From Modestobacter altitudinis (GTDB lineage Bacteria > Actinomycetota > Actinomycetes > Mycobacteriales > Geodermatophilaceae), in NCBI RefSeq assembly GCF_005930475.1, contig NZ_SJEW01000025.1, positions 1 to 64,000 of the forward strand: 64,000 nucleotides of DNA. The letters run 5' to 3'. Positions 33,762 through 42,009 of the stretch are shown piece by piece. The translations under genes were made by a program, and so were the position numbers. A model generated the notes under the pieces. That model was not told the origin of the DNA. It searched no databases and saw only the letters and a program-made list of their open reading frames with translations. How positions within the stretch are numbered: position 1 is the stretch's first letter; each line of letters begins with the position of its first letter.

Positions 33762-34853
33762 ATGTTAACTTCCATCCACGCGTACATCAATTGGCGAATA
33801 GATGTCGACTGGAATACCTGCGGACAGGCGGCTATTGCAACCCTCCTGGACTTTCATGGCACTCAGCCCTGGCCTATTACGAGATTCTCCGACGGGTTTT
33901 GGGCTGACGGCGACGCCATTGACGCTGTCAGCCGAGACGGATTTGGGCCTGACATTGTGTTTGGCTGGGGAACGTCCGGCGGGCGCATAGCCGACGCCGT
34001 ACGCGCATACGGACTCGATGCGAAGGTCCGAGCATTGTTTTTTCAGGGAGGCTGGGATCAGGCTTGGCCACAATTGCGAGAATCGCTCGACCGCGAGCTT
34101 CCTGTGGCCGTACTGCTTGACCTGGGACGACTTGGCGGACCTGACTTCGTCTTCCACTGGGCCATTGCATATGCATACACGGAAGACCGCTTGAACCTTG
34201 CGGCGTGCTCGTGGAACCCGACGCCATCGTTGGAGCAGTTTCGCTCGGCATGGCAATGCGATGCCGTGTTCATCCCGCTCGACCTCAAGATGTGTGGCGT
34301 ATTCGTAGAACCGCGCCCGGGTGCAAATGGTGCTCGCTTCATCAGCCAGAGTGCGCCGTCGACCGGGCCCATAACTCCCGGGAGTTCCACTCGTGTATCC
34401 GTCACGATGAAGAATACGGGAACGACAACCTGGCGATCAGAAGACGCTTATTCCTTGGGTTCCCAGGATCCGCAAGACAACTCAAGTTGGGGTATGAGCA
34501 GGATTGGCCTGCCCGGGCCGGTGGGACCGAATCAGATTGTGACGTTTTCTTGGACGGCGGTGACGCCACCGCCCCCGCGAGCCGTCTTCACTTGGCGCAT
34601 GGTGCGCGACGGAGTCGAATGGTTCGGCGCGATGACATCCAAACACGTGGTAACCATCTCGGAGTCTCAGGATTGCTCAGAAATTCGGTCGCGCATCGCC
34701 GGGAATGAACGCGAGATCAAAGATTTGCAGGCCGACCTTAGGGCGGGAGGTGGCAACAGACAATTCATCCTGAAAGAGATTGGGCGGCTGCGCGTCGAGA
34801 TCAAGGAACTTCAGGAGCGTGCCGATAGACTAGGATGCGCGAACGTCGCATGA
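33762..34853 (+). CDS. C39-like peptidase fused to NBR1-type Ig domain and coiled coil
   Basis: The 363-aa protein has three parts. Residues 1-180 look like a papain-fold C39-type cysteine peptidase: NTCGQAAIATLLDFHG (Cys20), FVFHWAIAYAY (His132) and ACSWNPTP (Asn152) give the triad. Residues about 195-300 resemble the NBR1/FW Ig-like domain (VSVTMKNTGTTTWRSEDAYSLG, then TWRMVRDGVEWFG). Residues about 303-360 form a coiled coil (EIRSRIAGNEREIKDLQADL, EIGRLRVEIKELQERADRL). No signal peptide or membrane segment is seen. AGGAAA lies 11 bp before the ATG. GC content is well below that of host genes. Confidence 0.7.
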   Translation: MLTSIHAYINWRIDVDWNTCGQAAIATLLDFHGTQPWPITRFSDGFWADGDAIDAVSRDGFGPDIVFGWGTSGGRIADAVRAYGLDAKVRALFFQGGWDQAWPQLRESLDRELPVAVLLDLGRLGGPDFVFHWAIAYAYTEDRLNLAACSWNPTPSLEQFRSAWQCDAVFIPLDLKMCGVFVEPRPGANGARFISQSAPSTGPITPGSSTRVSVTMKNTGTTTWRSEDAYSLGSQDPQDNSSWGMSRIGLPGPVGPNQIVTFSWTAVTPPPPRAVFTWRMVRDGVEWFGAMTSKHVVTISESQDCSEIRSRIAGNEREIKDLQADLRAGGGNRQFILKEIGRLRVEIKELQERADRLGCANVA

Positions 34854-35055
34854 CAAGGCTGAGCGGCCTCCAGTCGGGTCGTACTCGCAACTTCTTGAGG
34901 GCGATGGAGGGATCCGACGCCTCCGCGCGGGGACAGGAGCACAAGAGCGGCGTGGACGCCGATTGCTAAGCAAGCGTCCTTGCGTCACAGCGGCACGTCG
35001 GTCCCTCATGCGGCGTCGCGGGGTCGATAAATTTCTACCCGACGACACAGTTCAC

Positions 35056-35095
35056 GTGCCGTGCCGTGCCGTGCCGTGCCGTGCCGTGCCGTGCC
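35056..35095. repeat. eight tandem GTGCC pentamers
   Basis: GTGCC is repeated eight times without change. A 5-bp array shifts the reading frame with each unit gained or lost and lies at the possible start of the small HTH gene downstream, so it could act as a phase-variable switch. Confidence 0.8.
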
Positions 35096-35335
35096 CGCCA
35101 GGGCCGTGGCTGCGGCCGCTGCCCGAGTTCGCGGGCTCGGCGCGCTCACGGCCCATCCCGGCCAGGCTCATGTCGAGGCGTTCATGCATGAGCAGTGCGC
35201 CTACGGCCGGTCGCTGCGAAAAATCGCGATCTGACCGACCGCTCATTCTCTGCAGTCCGTAACATCCTCGACAAGCACGGCGTGCGGCGCCGAACAAGCG
35301 GCGCATCGACGCTCCAGTCACGCGGCAGCGCCTAG
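35091..35335 (+). pseudogene. small HTH protein gene, frameshifted
   Basis: The text VEAFMHEQCAYGRSLRKIA, then in another frame LTDRSFSAVRNILDKHGVRRR, is a resolvase-type helix-turn-helix as found in short actinobacterial island proteins. One base is missing near 35231 between the two helices. The open frame reaches back into the GTGCC array, where several GTG starts are possible. Confidence 0.6.
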
Positions 35336-35423
35336 TACTGCAACGGTGGTTATCGCCACCCGACGCTCCGACCCGGGGGGTACCTCGAGGGCGTTACCAC
35401 TGTCCTGTTCCGGTCGGGGACCG

Positions 35424-36452
35424 TCAGAATCGCCGGCGAAGGGCTGGAGGCCGTCGGACTTTGGGGTCGAGGGCGTCGGTCATCGCCCGAACCGCGTCGG
35501 CGGAGGGGTTGGCGTAGACCTCCAGAGAGCGGATGGAGGTGTGCCGAGACTTTGCCCGGACCGCGGGCGTGCTCCAGCCGTTCTCCACGGCGTGCGCAAC
35601 ACCGGAGTGCCGGAGCCGGTGCGGCGTCCACGGGGCACCGGCGGGGGCGAGGCGGGCGCCGATTGCGGTGAAGATCCGTTCTGCCTGCCGGTAGCCGAGG
35701 CGGGCGCGACCGGTGACCGGGTCAAGGTCGGCGGCGGGCATCGGGCGGGTGGGGCGCCGGGCGGCGAGAAGTAGCGGCCCGCGGGCGCGTCGGGCGATCA
35801 CCCGAGGCAGCAGTTGGGCAGTGCCGGTCGACCACCAGATCGTTTCGGCGCTGCCGCCCTTGGCCTGCACGATGCCGTCGCGGCGACCCAGGTCCAGGTC
35901 CTCGACGTCTAGGCCGATTAGCTCGTCCGCCCGCGCCCAGGTCTCGTAGGCCATGCGCCAGAGCAGTCGGTCGCGGCCGGATACGCCGTCGAGCGTCCAC
36001 AGGGCCGCGAGCAGCTCGCGGGTGATCGGCCGCGCCCGGCGTTCGTCCTCGGTGCGGCGGCGAACCTTGCGCGGCTCGATCAGGGCTACGGGGTTGGCGG
36101 AAATCCAGCGCCGGGTCTCGCACCAGCCGAGGAAGGACAGCAATGCCGCTCGGTGACGGTTGTATGGGGTAGCCGCCCTGCCGCTCCACCGGTCGAGCAG
36201 GTCCTCGATCTCCCGGTCGGTGATCTGGTCCACCGGAGCGCCCGGCCCGACGGACGAAGCAAGCAGGTCAAGGATGTTCGAATAGGCATTAAGTGTACTT
36301 CGCTCGAAGACGTCGCGGCGGATGAACCGGCGGGCGGCCCCGACTGTGCCATGTAGCGAAGCAATGGAGGCACACTGCGGACGCGCCCCGGCAGCATGGC
36401 CGAAATAAGGTGACGGCTTTTGCCCACGCCATGTTGGCACCTCGTCCGTCAC
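35424..36452 (-). CDS. second tyrosine recombinase
   Basis: The 342-aa protein is a tyrosine recombinase distinct from the E1 integrase: core-binding domain (about 40-130), then Arg in YETWARADELIGLD, HxxR in WTPHRLRHSGVAH, His in KSRHTSIRSLE and Tyr in EVYANPS. It resembles XerC/D-like or transposon recombinases rather than phage integrases with arm-binding domains. No flanking att repeat was found, so it may serve an internal or older element. The start at 36452 is uncertain because the first 30 residues look unstructured. Confidence 0.78.
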   Translation of the reverse strand: MTDEVPTWRGQKPSPYFGHAAGARPQCASIASLHGTVGAARRFIRRDVFERSTLNAYSNILDLLASSVGPGAPVDQITDREIEDLLDRWSGRAATPYNRHRAALLSFLGWCETRRWISANPVALIEPRKVRRRTEDERRARPITRELLAALWTLDGVSGRDRLLWRMAYETWARADELIGLDVEDLDLGRRDGIVQAKGGSAETIWWSTGTAQLLPRVIARRARGPLLLAARRPTRPMPAADLDPVTGRARLGYRQAERIFTAIGARLAPAGAPWTPHRLRHSGVAHAVENGWSTPAVRAKSRHTSIRSLEVYANPSADAVRAMTDALDPKVRRPPALRRRF

Positions 36453-36589
36453 CGTTCCGTCACCAGTGCGTCAATCGACGGCTGCTCGTACTGATGATCA
36501 CTGGCCGCACCAGCAGGCGTGCTTGTCTCGCACGGGCAAGACGGGGTTATACGTCGCGATCTTCCGCTTAAGCGACCGCTAGTGAGAAT

Positions 36590-36939
36590 CGCGGCCAGTC
36601 GTGACCCGCCCGGTCAGGGCACGCTGCAGCGCGGCCGGAACGACCGCCGCGAGCACCCGCCCAAACGTGGTCGCGTGCGGTTTGGGACCGACCACGGCCA
36701 CCGCGTGCTCAGCGCTGCGGGCCCACTGTGCGATCGCCGCGTGCGAGCGGGCGGCCGGCCAGCACGGCGCCAGCTGCAAGCAGCATCATCGATTGCAGAC
36801 TGTGACGACGGCCGCGGGCCCTGCGCGGATCCGGGACCGCGGACAGGGTCTGCAGCAGGCTGATCGACCCGGCCGCATCCAACCGCTCGGACGGCAGGCC
36901 GGACTCGGTGACCGCATCGCGCACGCCCGCGTACGTCAC
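36590..36939 (-). pseudogene. ISAs1-family transposase N-terminal remnant
   Basis: SLLQTLSAVPDPRRARGRRHSLQSMM and, in another frame, SHAAIAQWARSAEH match the start of the ISAs1 transposase seen at 22770-23838. A frameshift lies near 36770 and the catalytic part is missing. The stretch 36940-37559 shows nothing else convincing. Confidence 0.7.
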
Positions 36940-37559
36940 TTAGGACCCTGCCAGCGGGGCCGGGCGCGATACCGACGATGCTGACTACATGCGCAAGCAG
37001 CAGTTCTTGGCTACCGCAGCCGTCGGCCGCGACCGGCCAATTCAACTCGAGGCGCAGGCCGATGCTTCCTCAACCGACCGCTACCCCGCTCGGGGGCGCC
37101 CGGCCACCTGCGCCCCCGGGGAGGACAACCGGGACTTCCTTCTGGCCAGGAGAGCTTTGTCGTCTGCGGCCGCTCGACACCCACACCACCTTCCTCAGGG
37201 AGCCGCTGCGTGAAGGCAATCCGATGCCATCGCCAAATCTGCGTCATCAGCACGAGTGGCCATTCAGTCGGCATCCTGCATGCAAATGAGTAGTTGTCAA
37301 CAGCGACTAATGAGATGACACCTACGGTGTTCCAGTCGTCCGTAATGACCGACCGTTGTCGGTGACCCTCAAGCCTTCACAAAGGACGGCACGCTTTTTA
37401 CCGATTCGACAGAGCGCACCTCGCATACGCGGTGTCTGGCGAGGCCGTGAGGTGACAGCGCGGCCATTGCTGACTGGCGTTGGCAATGGTACGGCGGGAT
37501 GAAGCGCCGCGGCCGCCGCACGCGGGCGCTGAATGCAAGTGGGTAGACGAGCGAGTCCC

Positions 37560-38150
37560 GTTCGGCCGACGGGCACGGATCAGCCGGCGATGCGCGTGAA
37601 GGATCAGCGCTGGCGAGCGTACCGATGCACGGCTTGCTACTTGTCGCGGCGTCAGGATCTTGTTGATGAGGTGGTCGAGGCCGTGATCCTCGCTCGACTG
37701 TCCCAGCCCGACGTGGCCGCGCTGTTCGTCGAGGATGAGGACGTGCCGGCGCTGCGAGCGGAGTGCGTGGAACTGCGGACCCGACGCGACGACCTGGCGG
37801 GACTGCTCGCTGACGGACTGCTCGCCGCGACCGTGGTGCGGGAACGCTCGCAGGAGCTCACCCGGCGCATCAACGACCTCGAGGACCGCATCAGCCGAGC
37901 GCTGGGAAAGTCACCGATCACTGCCCTCGCTGACGCTGAGGAGGTAGCAGCCGCCTGGCAGTCGATGCCTCTGCGAGGGCGCAAGCAGGTCGTCGCGCTA
38001 CTTGTGACTGTGACCATTCTCCCCGCTGGAAGGGGCAGCGCTTCTCGCCCGACCAAGTTGACATTGAGTGGACGGTCGAAGGACCGACGGTACGGACCGG
38101 GGCGGGGCAAGGCAGAGGAAGGCGGAGCGCGGTCTAACCTCACGCACTGA
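37560..38150 (+). pseudogene. large serine recombinase C-terminal remnant
   Basis: RVKDQRWRAYRCTACYLSRRQDLVDEVVEAVILARL is the zinc-ribbon start of a large serine recombinase, followed by its coiled coil (RAECVELRTRRDDLAGLL) and the end helix SMPLRGRKQVVALLVTVTILPAGRG. The N-terminal resolvase domain with the catalytic Ser is absent. It is different in sequence from the E2 integrase, so it records another lost element. Confidence 0.75.
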
Positions 38151-38487
38151 CGTGACGATCCCTTGCCCGGCACGCGGCTGCATGTGCCGGCTGGTCACGG
38201 TGACCGTGCTGCCCACCCGGCAAGGTGCCCGATATAAAACCCCCGCTCAGTCGGCATCCGCTGGCGTCGCGGACATGAGCATGGGGCAGCACGTGAACAG
38301 ATGTCGTACCCGAGAACATCCATCCGGCTGCTGTGGCGCTGCTCGTCGAGTGCACACGGCGCACCACACCAAGGGGCGCCGCCTGCCCGGGTGATGTGCA
38401 GCAGGGCCCCGGCCCACTTCACTTGGCACTGGCCCTGCGCGTTGATCGCGCCTGTCCTCGGGGGTCGGGGTGCGCAGGCTGGTCAAG

Positions 38488-38658
38488 TCAAGCGCGGCTT
38501 CCGCGGAGCAGCAGAGCTAGCCGGTCGCGCTGCTCGGCGGTCAAAGGGGGCGCTGCCTCTACGACTCGGCGGACGTAGTACTCAAGCTGTTTAACTCGTT
38601 GGGCACCGCTGCAGGTGGGGCCCACGACCCGGAGTCCGCGGCCGTCGCCGATGGTCAT
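38488..38658 (-). CDS. 56-aa small conserved-looking protein
   Basis: The product starts MTIGDGRGLRVVGPTC and ends LTAEQRDRLALLLRGSRA, with a central helix (QRVKQLEYYVRRVVEAAPP). The end segment is common in small actinobacterial mobile-element proteins, judged from memory. A decayed copy at 27112-27284 shares most residues, which supports real coding. Function unknown; it lies beside the zinc-finger gene on the same strand. Confidence 0.6.
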   Translation of the reverse strand: MTIGDGRGLRVVGPTCSGAQRVKQLEYYVRRVVEAAPPLTAEQRDRLALLLRGSRA

Positions 38659-38817
38659 GGGCCCTCCCGCGGTACGGCGACGGAGGGCGGACGGATATCC
38701 CTCACCGTCAGAAGGCGCCGATCCGGGGCGATTGCTGACTGCCGGGCCGGGGTGACAACGGGGTAGCGGCGCCTTGAGCGATCTGGCGCCCTACGTCACC
38801 CCGAGGTCACCCCGGTG

Positions 38818-39339
38818 TCACCCCCATGTCCGCGGTACTGGACGCAGGGAGGGGCCGCTGCGTCGGTGCACGGCGAGGAGGGCGTCGTCGAGGGCCGCGG
38901 CGATGGCGAGCATATGCCGGTCGTACACCGCGCCCTGCTCGACCTGGGCGGCGAGCTCTCGCACGAGGTCCACCCAGGCGAGTTGGCGGTGCTTCGGCAC
39001 TGACGCCGGCGGCCGGGTCGGGACGGTGACCACCCGTTCGACGATCGTGACCGCGCTCCGTCCGGATGCCGCGGCGCGGGACTGCTCCCAGGCCCGGTGC
39101 CGGCAGGTCGCCGAACACCACTTCGGGATGGGCCCCCGCGACCGCGGAATGATCGCCCCGTGGCACCACCCGCACGTCGTCGCCGCTGCCCGCCGAGCCG
39201 CCCCGCTCGGGCTGAGCTCCGCCGGCGCACCTTGCAGCGGTAACGGCTGCCGCCCGGTCGATCGCTCCTGCTGCTGACGCCGACGACGGTCACGATCGCG
39301 CTGCCGACCTCGGTACTCACGGCTGCCTTCGCTGCTCAT
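38818..39339 (-). CDS. zinc-finger-like mobile-element protein
   Basis: The 173-aa protein has a basic Arg/Gln-rich N-terminus, then CGWCHGAIIPRSRG and PKWCSATCRHRAWEQSRAAA, a CxxC...CxxxC knuckle that should bind zinc and perhaps DNA, and a helical C-terminus with WVDLVRELAAQVEQGAVYDRHMLAIAAALDDALL. Similar genes are common in actinobacterial integrated islands, but their role is unknown. It overlaps no other gene and probably forms a unit with the 56-aa gene downstream. Confidence 0.68.
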   Translation of the reverse strand: MSSEGSREYRGRQRDRDRRRRQQQERSTGRQPLPLQGAPAELSPSGAARRAAATTCGWCHGAIIPRSRGPIPKWCSATCRHRAWEQSRAAASGRSAVTIVERVVTVPTRPPASVPKHRQLAWVDLVRELAAQVEQGAVYDRHMLAIAAALDDALLAVHRRSGPSLRPVPRTWG

Positions 39340-39633
39340 GCCCCCGAGCGTCCGAGGTGACGTTCATGAACCCGTCACCACGAATTGCGTGGGGGCCTGG
39401 TGCATGAGGTGTGATCGATTGCGATCTTGATCATGGTGCCGGGCGATGAGAACTGCCAGGACACTGCTGTCGCCGGCCGGCGACGTCTTGACACATTGGT
39501 GCGTCAAGCCCGGTGAGGTGTATGGCGCGGGGTCCTCGGGCGCGCTGGATTGTTGCCGTAGAGCACGTGGGTCTGTCTCCGGTCAGAGGGCCCTCCGGTC
39601 GGCGCCGCATGTCGCCGAAGGGGAGTGGTCGGG

Positions 39634-40851
39634 GCGGAAGTGCTGTTCGACCGGGCTGAACGTTGGCAAGGCGTTGCTGACCGTCTTTGTGCGCACCCCG
39701 GGTCCCCGGGGCCGGCACAGCGAGACGCGGACGTTCAAGACGACGGCCGGCTCCTTGCGCGTGATGCGGGACTGGCTGATCGCAAGCGGGGTGACGATCA
39801 CGGCGATGGAGTCAACCTCCACCTACTGGAAGGCGCCGTTCTACTGCCTGGAAGAAGTCATGGAGGTCTGGCTGCTCAACGCCGCGCACATGAAGGCAGT
39901 CCCGGGCCGAAAGACCGACGTCAAGGACGCGGAGTGGATCGCCCAGCTGCTCGAGCACGGCCTACTGAGCCCCTCGTTCGTGGCGCCGCCGGAGATCCGG
40001 CATCTGCGGATGCTGACCCGCTACCGGGTGCAGCTGATGGGCGACCGGACCCGCGACGTGACCCGGCTGGAGCAGATGCTCGAGGACGCCTCGATCAAGC
40101 TCTCCGCGGTCGCCTCGAGCCTGTCGACGGTGTCGGCGCGGGCGATGCTGGGCGCGATGGTCGCCGGGCAGCGCGATCCGGCGGTGCTGGCCGAGATGGC
40201 TAAAGGGAAGATGCGGGGCAAGATCCCCGACCTGCGCGAGGCTCTAGACGGGCAATTCACCGACGCGCATGCCCGGCTGGTCGCCCAGATGCTGACCCGA
40301 CTGGACCGGGTGGAGCAGGCGCTGGCCGAGCTCGATGAGCTGATCGCCGAGGCCTGCCGGCCGTGGGCGCATCAGCTGGAGCTGCTGCAGACCATCCCTG
40401 GAGTCGGCCCGAAGGTCGCCCAGGTCATCGTGGCCGAGACCAGCGGAGACATGTCCCGGTTCCCGACCGCGGCGCATCTGGCGTCCTGGGCCGGGCTGGC
40501 ACCGGGGGTGCACGAGTCCGCCGGGCGGCGGACGCCGGTGGGGGTGCGGCACGGCAACAAGTGGCTGACCGCGATGCTGGTCGAGGCCGCCGGCTCGGTG
40601 GGCCGGTCCAAGGACAACTACCTCTCCGCCCAGCACGCCCGGCTGATGGCCCGCCGCGGGCTGTCCGGGCTCAGGTGGCGGTCGCCAACTCGATCCTGGT
40701 CTCGGCCTACTACAGGCTCAGCCGGGACGAGCCCTACCGCGATCTCGGTCCGGATTGGCTGCGCCGACGCGACGACGAGGCGCACGCCCGCCGGCTGGTG
40801 ACCCAGCTGGAGCGACTCGGTCACACCGTGGTCCTCGATCCGGCGGCCTGA
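39634..40851 (+). pseudogene. IS110-family transposase with frameshifts at both ends
   Basis: Most of the IS110 transposase is present: VGKALLTVFVRTPG, AMESTSTYWKAPFYCLEEVMEVWLLNAAHMKAVPGRKTDV (DEDD domain), and the C-terminal LLQTIPGVGPKVAQVIVAE with the catalytic Ser segment. Near 40665 the frame changes, and AVANSILVSAYYRLSRDEPYRDLGPDWLRR follows in another frame to 40851. The N-terminal conserved start is also out of frame near 39655. Flanks 39340-39633 and 40852-41404 show no gene. Confidence 0.78.
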
Positions 40852-41404
40852 GCGCGGGGTGACGTCGGGGTGACGTTCCCGGGCTGACGCCCGGGCGCGC
40901 TGACGCGCGCCTGCAACTCGCCAATTCACGGGTCTGTGTCGGCCATGATTTTGTCCTCCATTGGAGGCAGGGGAGGGGCTGCTCGTGCCGCTCGGGTCTG
41001 TGGTGGGTGACGTCGCTACGGCTCAGGACGGCCCAGACTTTCGGACGACCGAGAGCGGAGTGCAATTGCGGCTCGCGTGCGTTAACGCATGAGGCCGTAG
41101 TGGCCGCACCATCACCTGTCGGTCGCGGGCTCGCGGACCGGTTGGCGAGTGCTCTGTGGCTGAAACCCCTCGACTGGAAGGGCCGGATGCGCCCCCGCCC
41201 ACGACCGGCCAACTGGGATCTGGCGACCGCGAAGCCACGGTCAGCTACGTCACCGACCCTGCGATTGTCAACGTCAGTCAGCAGTTCCACCACGTTTCCG
41301 ACCATTTAGGCGGAGCCGCATCAAAGGCGCTTGGACTACCGAATCGGTAGCATACGTGCCGTCTTCCAGTAAAAACTGACGGGCAGCGGTAAGGGTTGGA
41401 AGTT

Positions 41405-41563
41405 ATGAGCAGAGAGTCGTCGCAAGTATCATTTCGTTGGTCGTTTACGGCGATTACTGACTGCATGGAGGATGCTGGCTGCCCGGGTTATGTCAATGAC
41501 ATTGAGCTTCGCGATGCACCCGTTCGCGGTCACGCAGCGACCTCGTGCGACACGGTGGCGTGA
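41405..41563 (+). CDS. possible 52-aa protein
   Basis: An ATG 6 bp after GGAAG opens a frame with balanced composition (SFRWSFTAITDCMEDAGCPG, YVNDIELRDAPVRG). No family recognised. It is lower in GC than its surroundings. The following 41564-42009 shows no gene. Confidence 0.35.
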   Translation: MSRESSQVSFRWSFTAITDCMEDAGCPGYVNDIELRDAPVRGHAATSCDTVA

Positions 41564-42009
41564 GTGTCGAGTGGGCGGCGAACGACACTAAGCTAGACGC
41601 TTTCCGAGAAGAACTAGACTGACGCGGAGCTGGCGGTGGGTGGCGAGGTGGTCCTCCAGGCGGGGCAGAGCATGCCCCGCTGCGTGACTGTCGACCAGAC
41701 GTCACCCTGGCCCCGACTGAGCTGGGACCGGACGAGGGCCGCGATCCGCACGCCGAGGAGTGGCAGCGCCGCCACGGCGACCAGTGAACTAACTTGCGGA
41801 GCTGGGAATTCTCCGCGCTCCGCGGACCCCTCCTGAGGAGCTGACCGGGCCCTGCACGACGCCGGCGACGGATGGGTCGACCCGCAGGTGAGATCGACTC
41901 GGCCTGGCGGATCAGCGTGTTGTCGTGTCGCCTGTGGCGCCGTCCGTCCCGTGATTTAGCACCGGGCTGCTGCTTGACAAGGCAGTGATCGGGCGGTGCA
42001 TGTTCGTCG

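Noticed and set aside
35056-35095. Tandem GTGCC array as a CRISPR-like repeat
   Set aside because: Units are 5 bp with no spacers. No CRISPR array or cas gene was seen anywhere in the window.
37560-38150. Working integrase for E1
   Set aside because: Only the zinc-ribbon and coiled-coil end of a serine recombinase remains; the catalytic Ser domain is missing.
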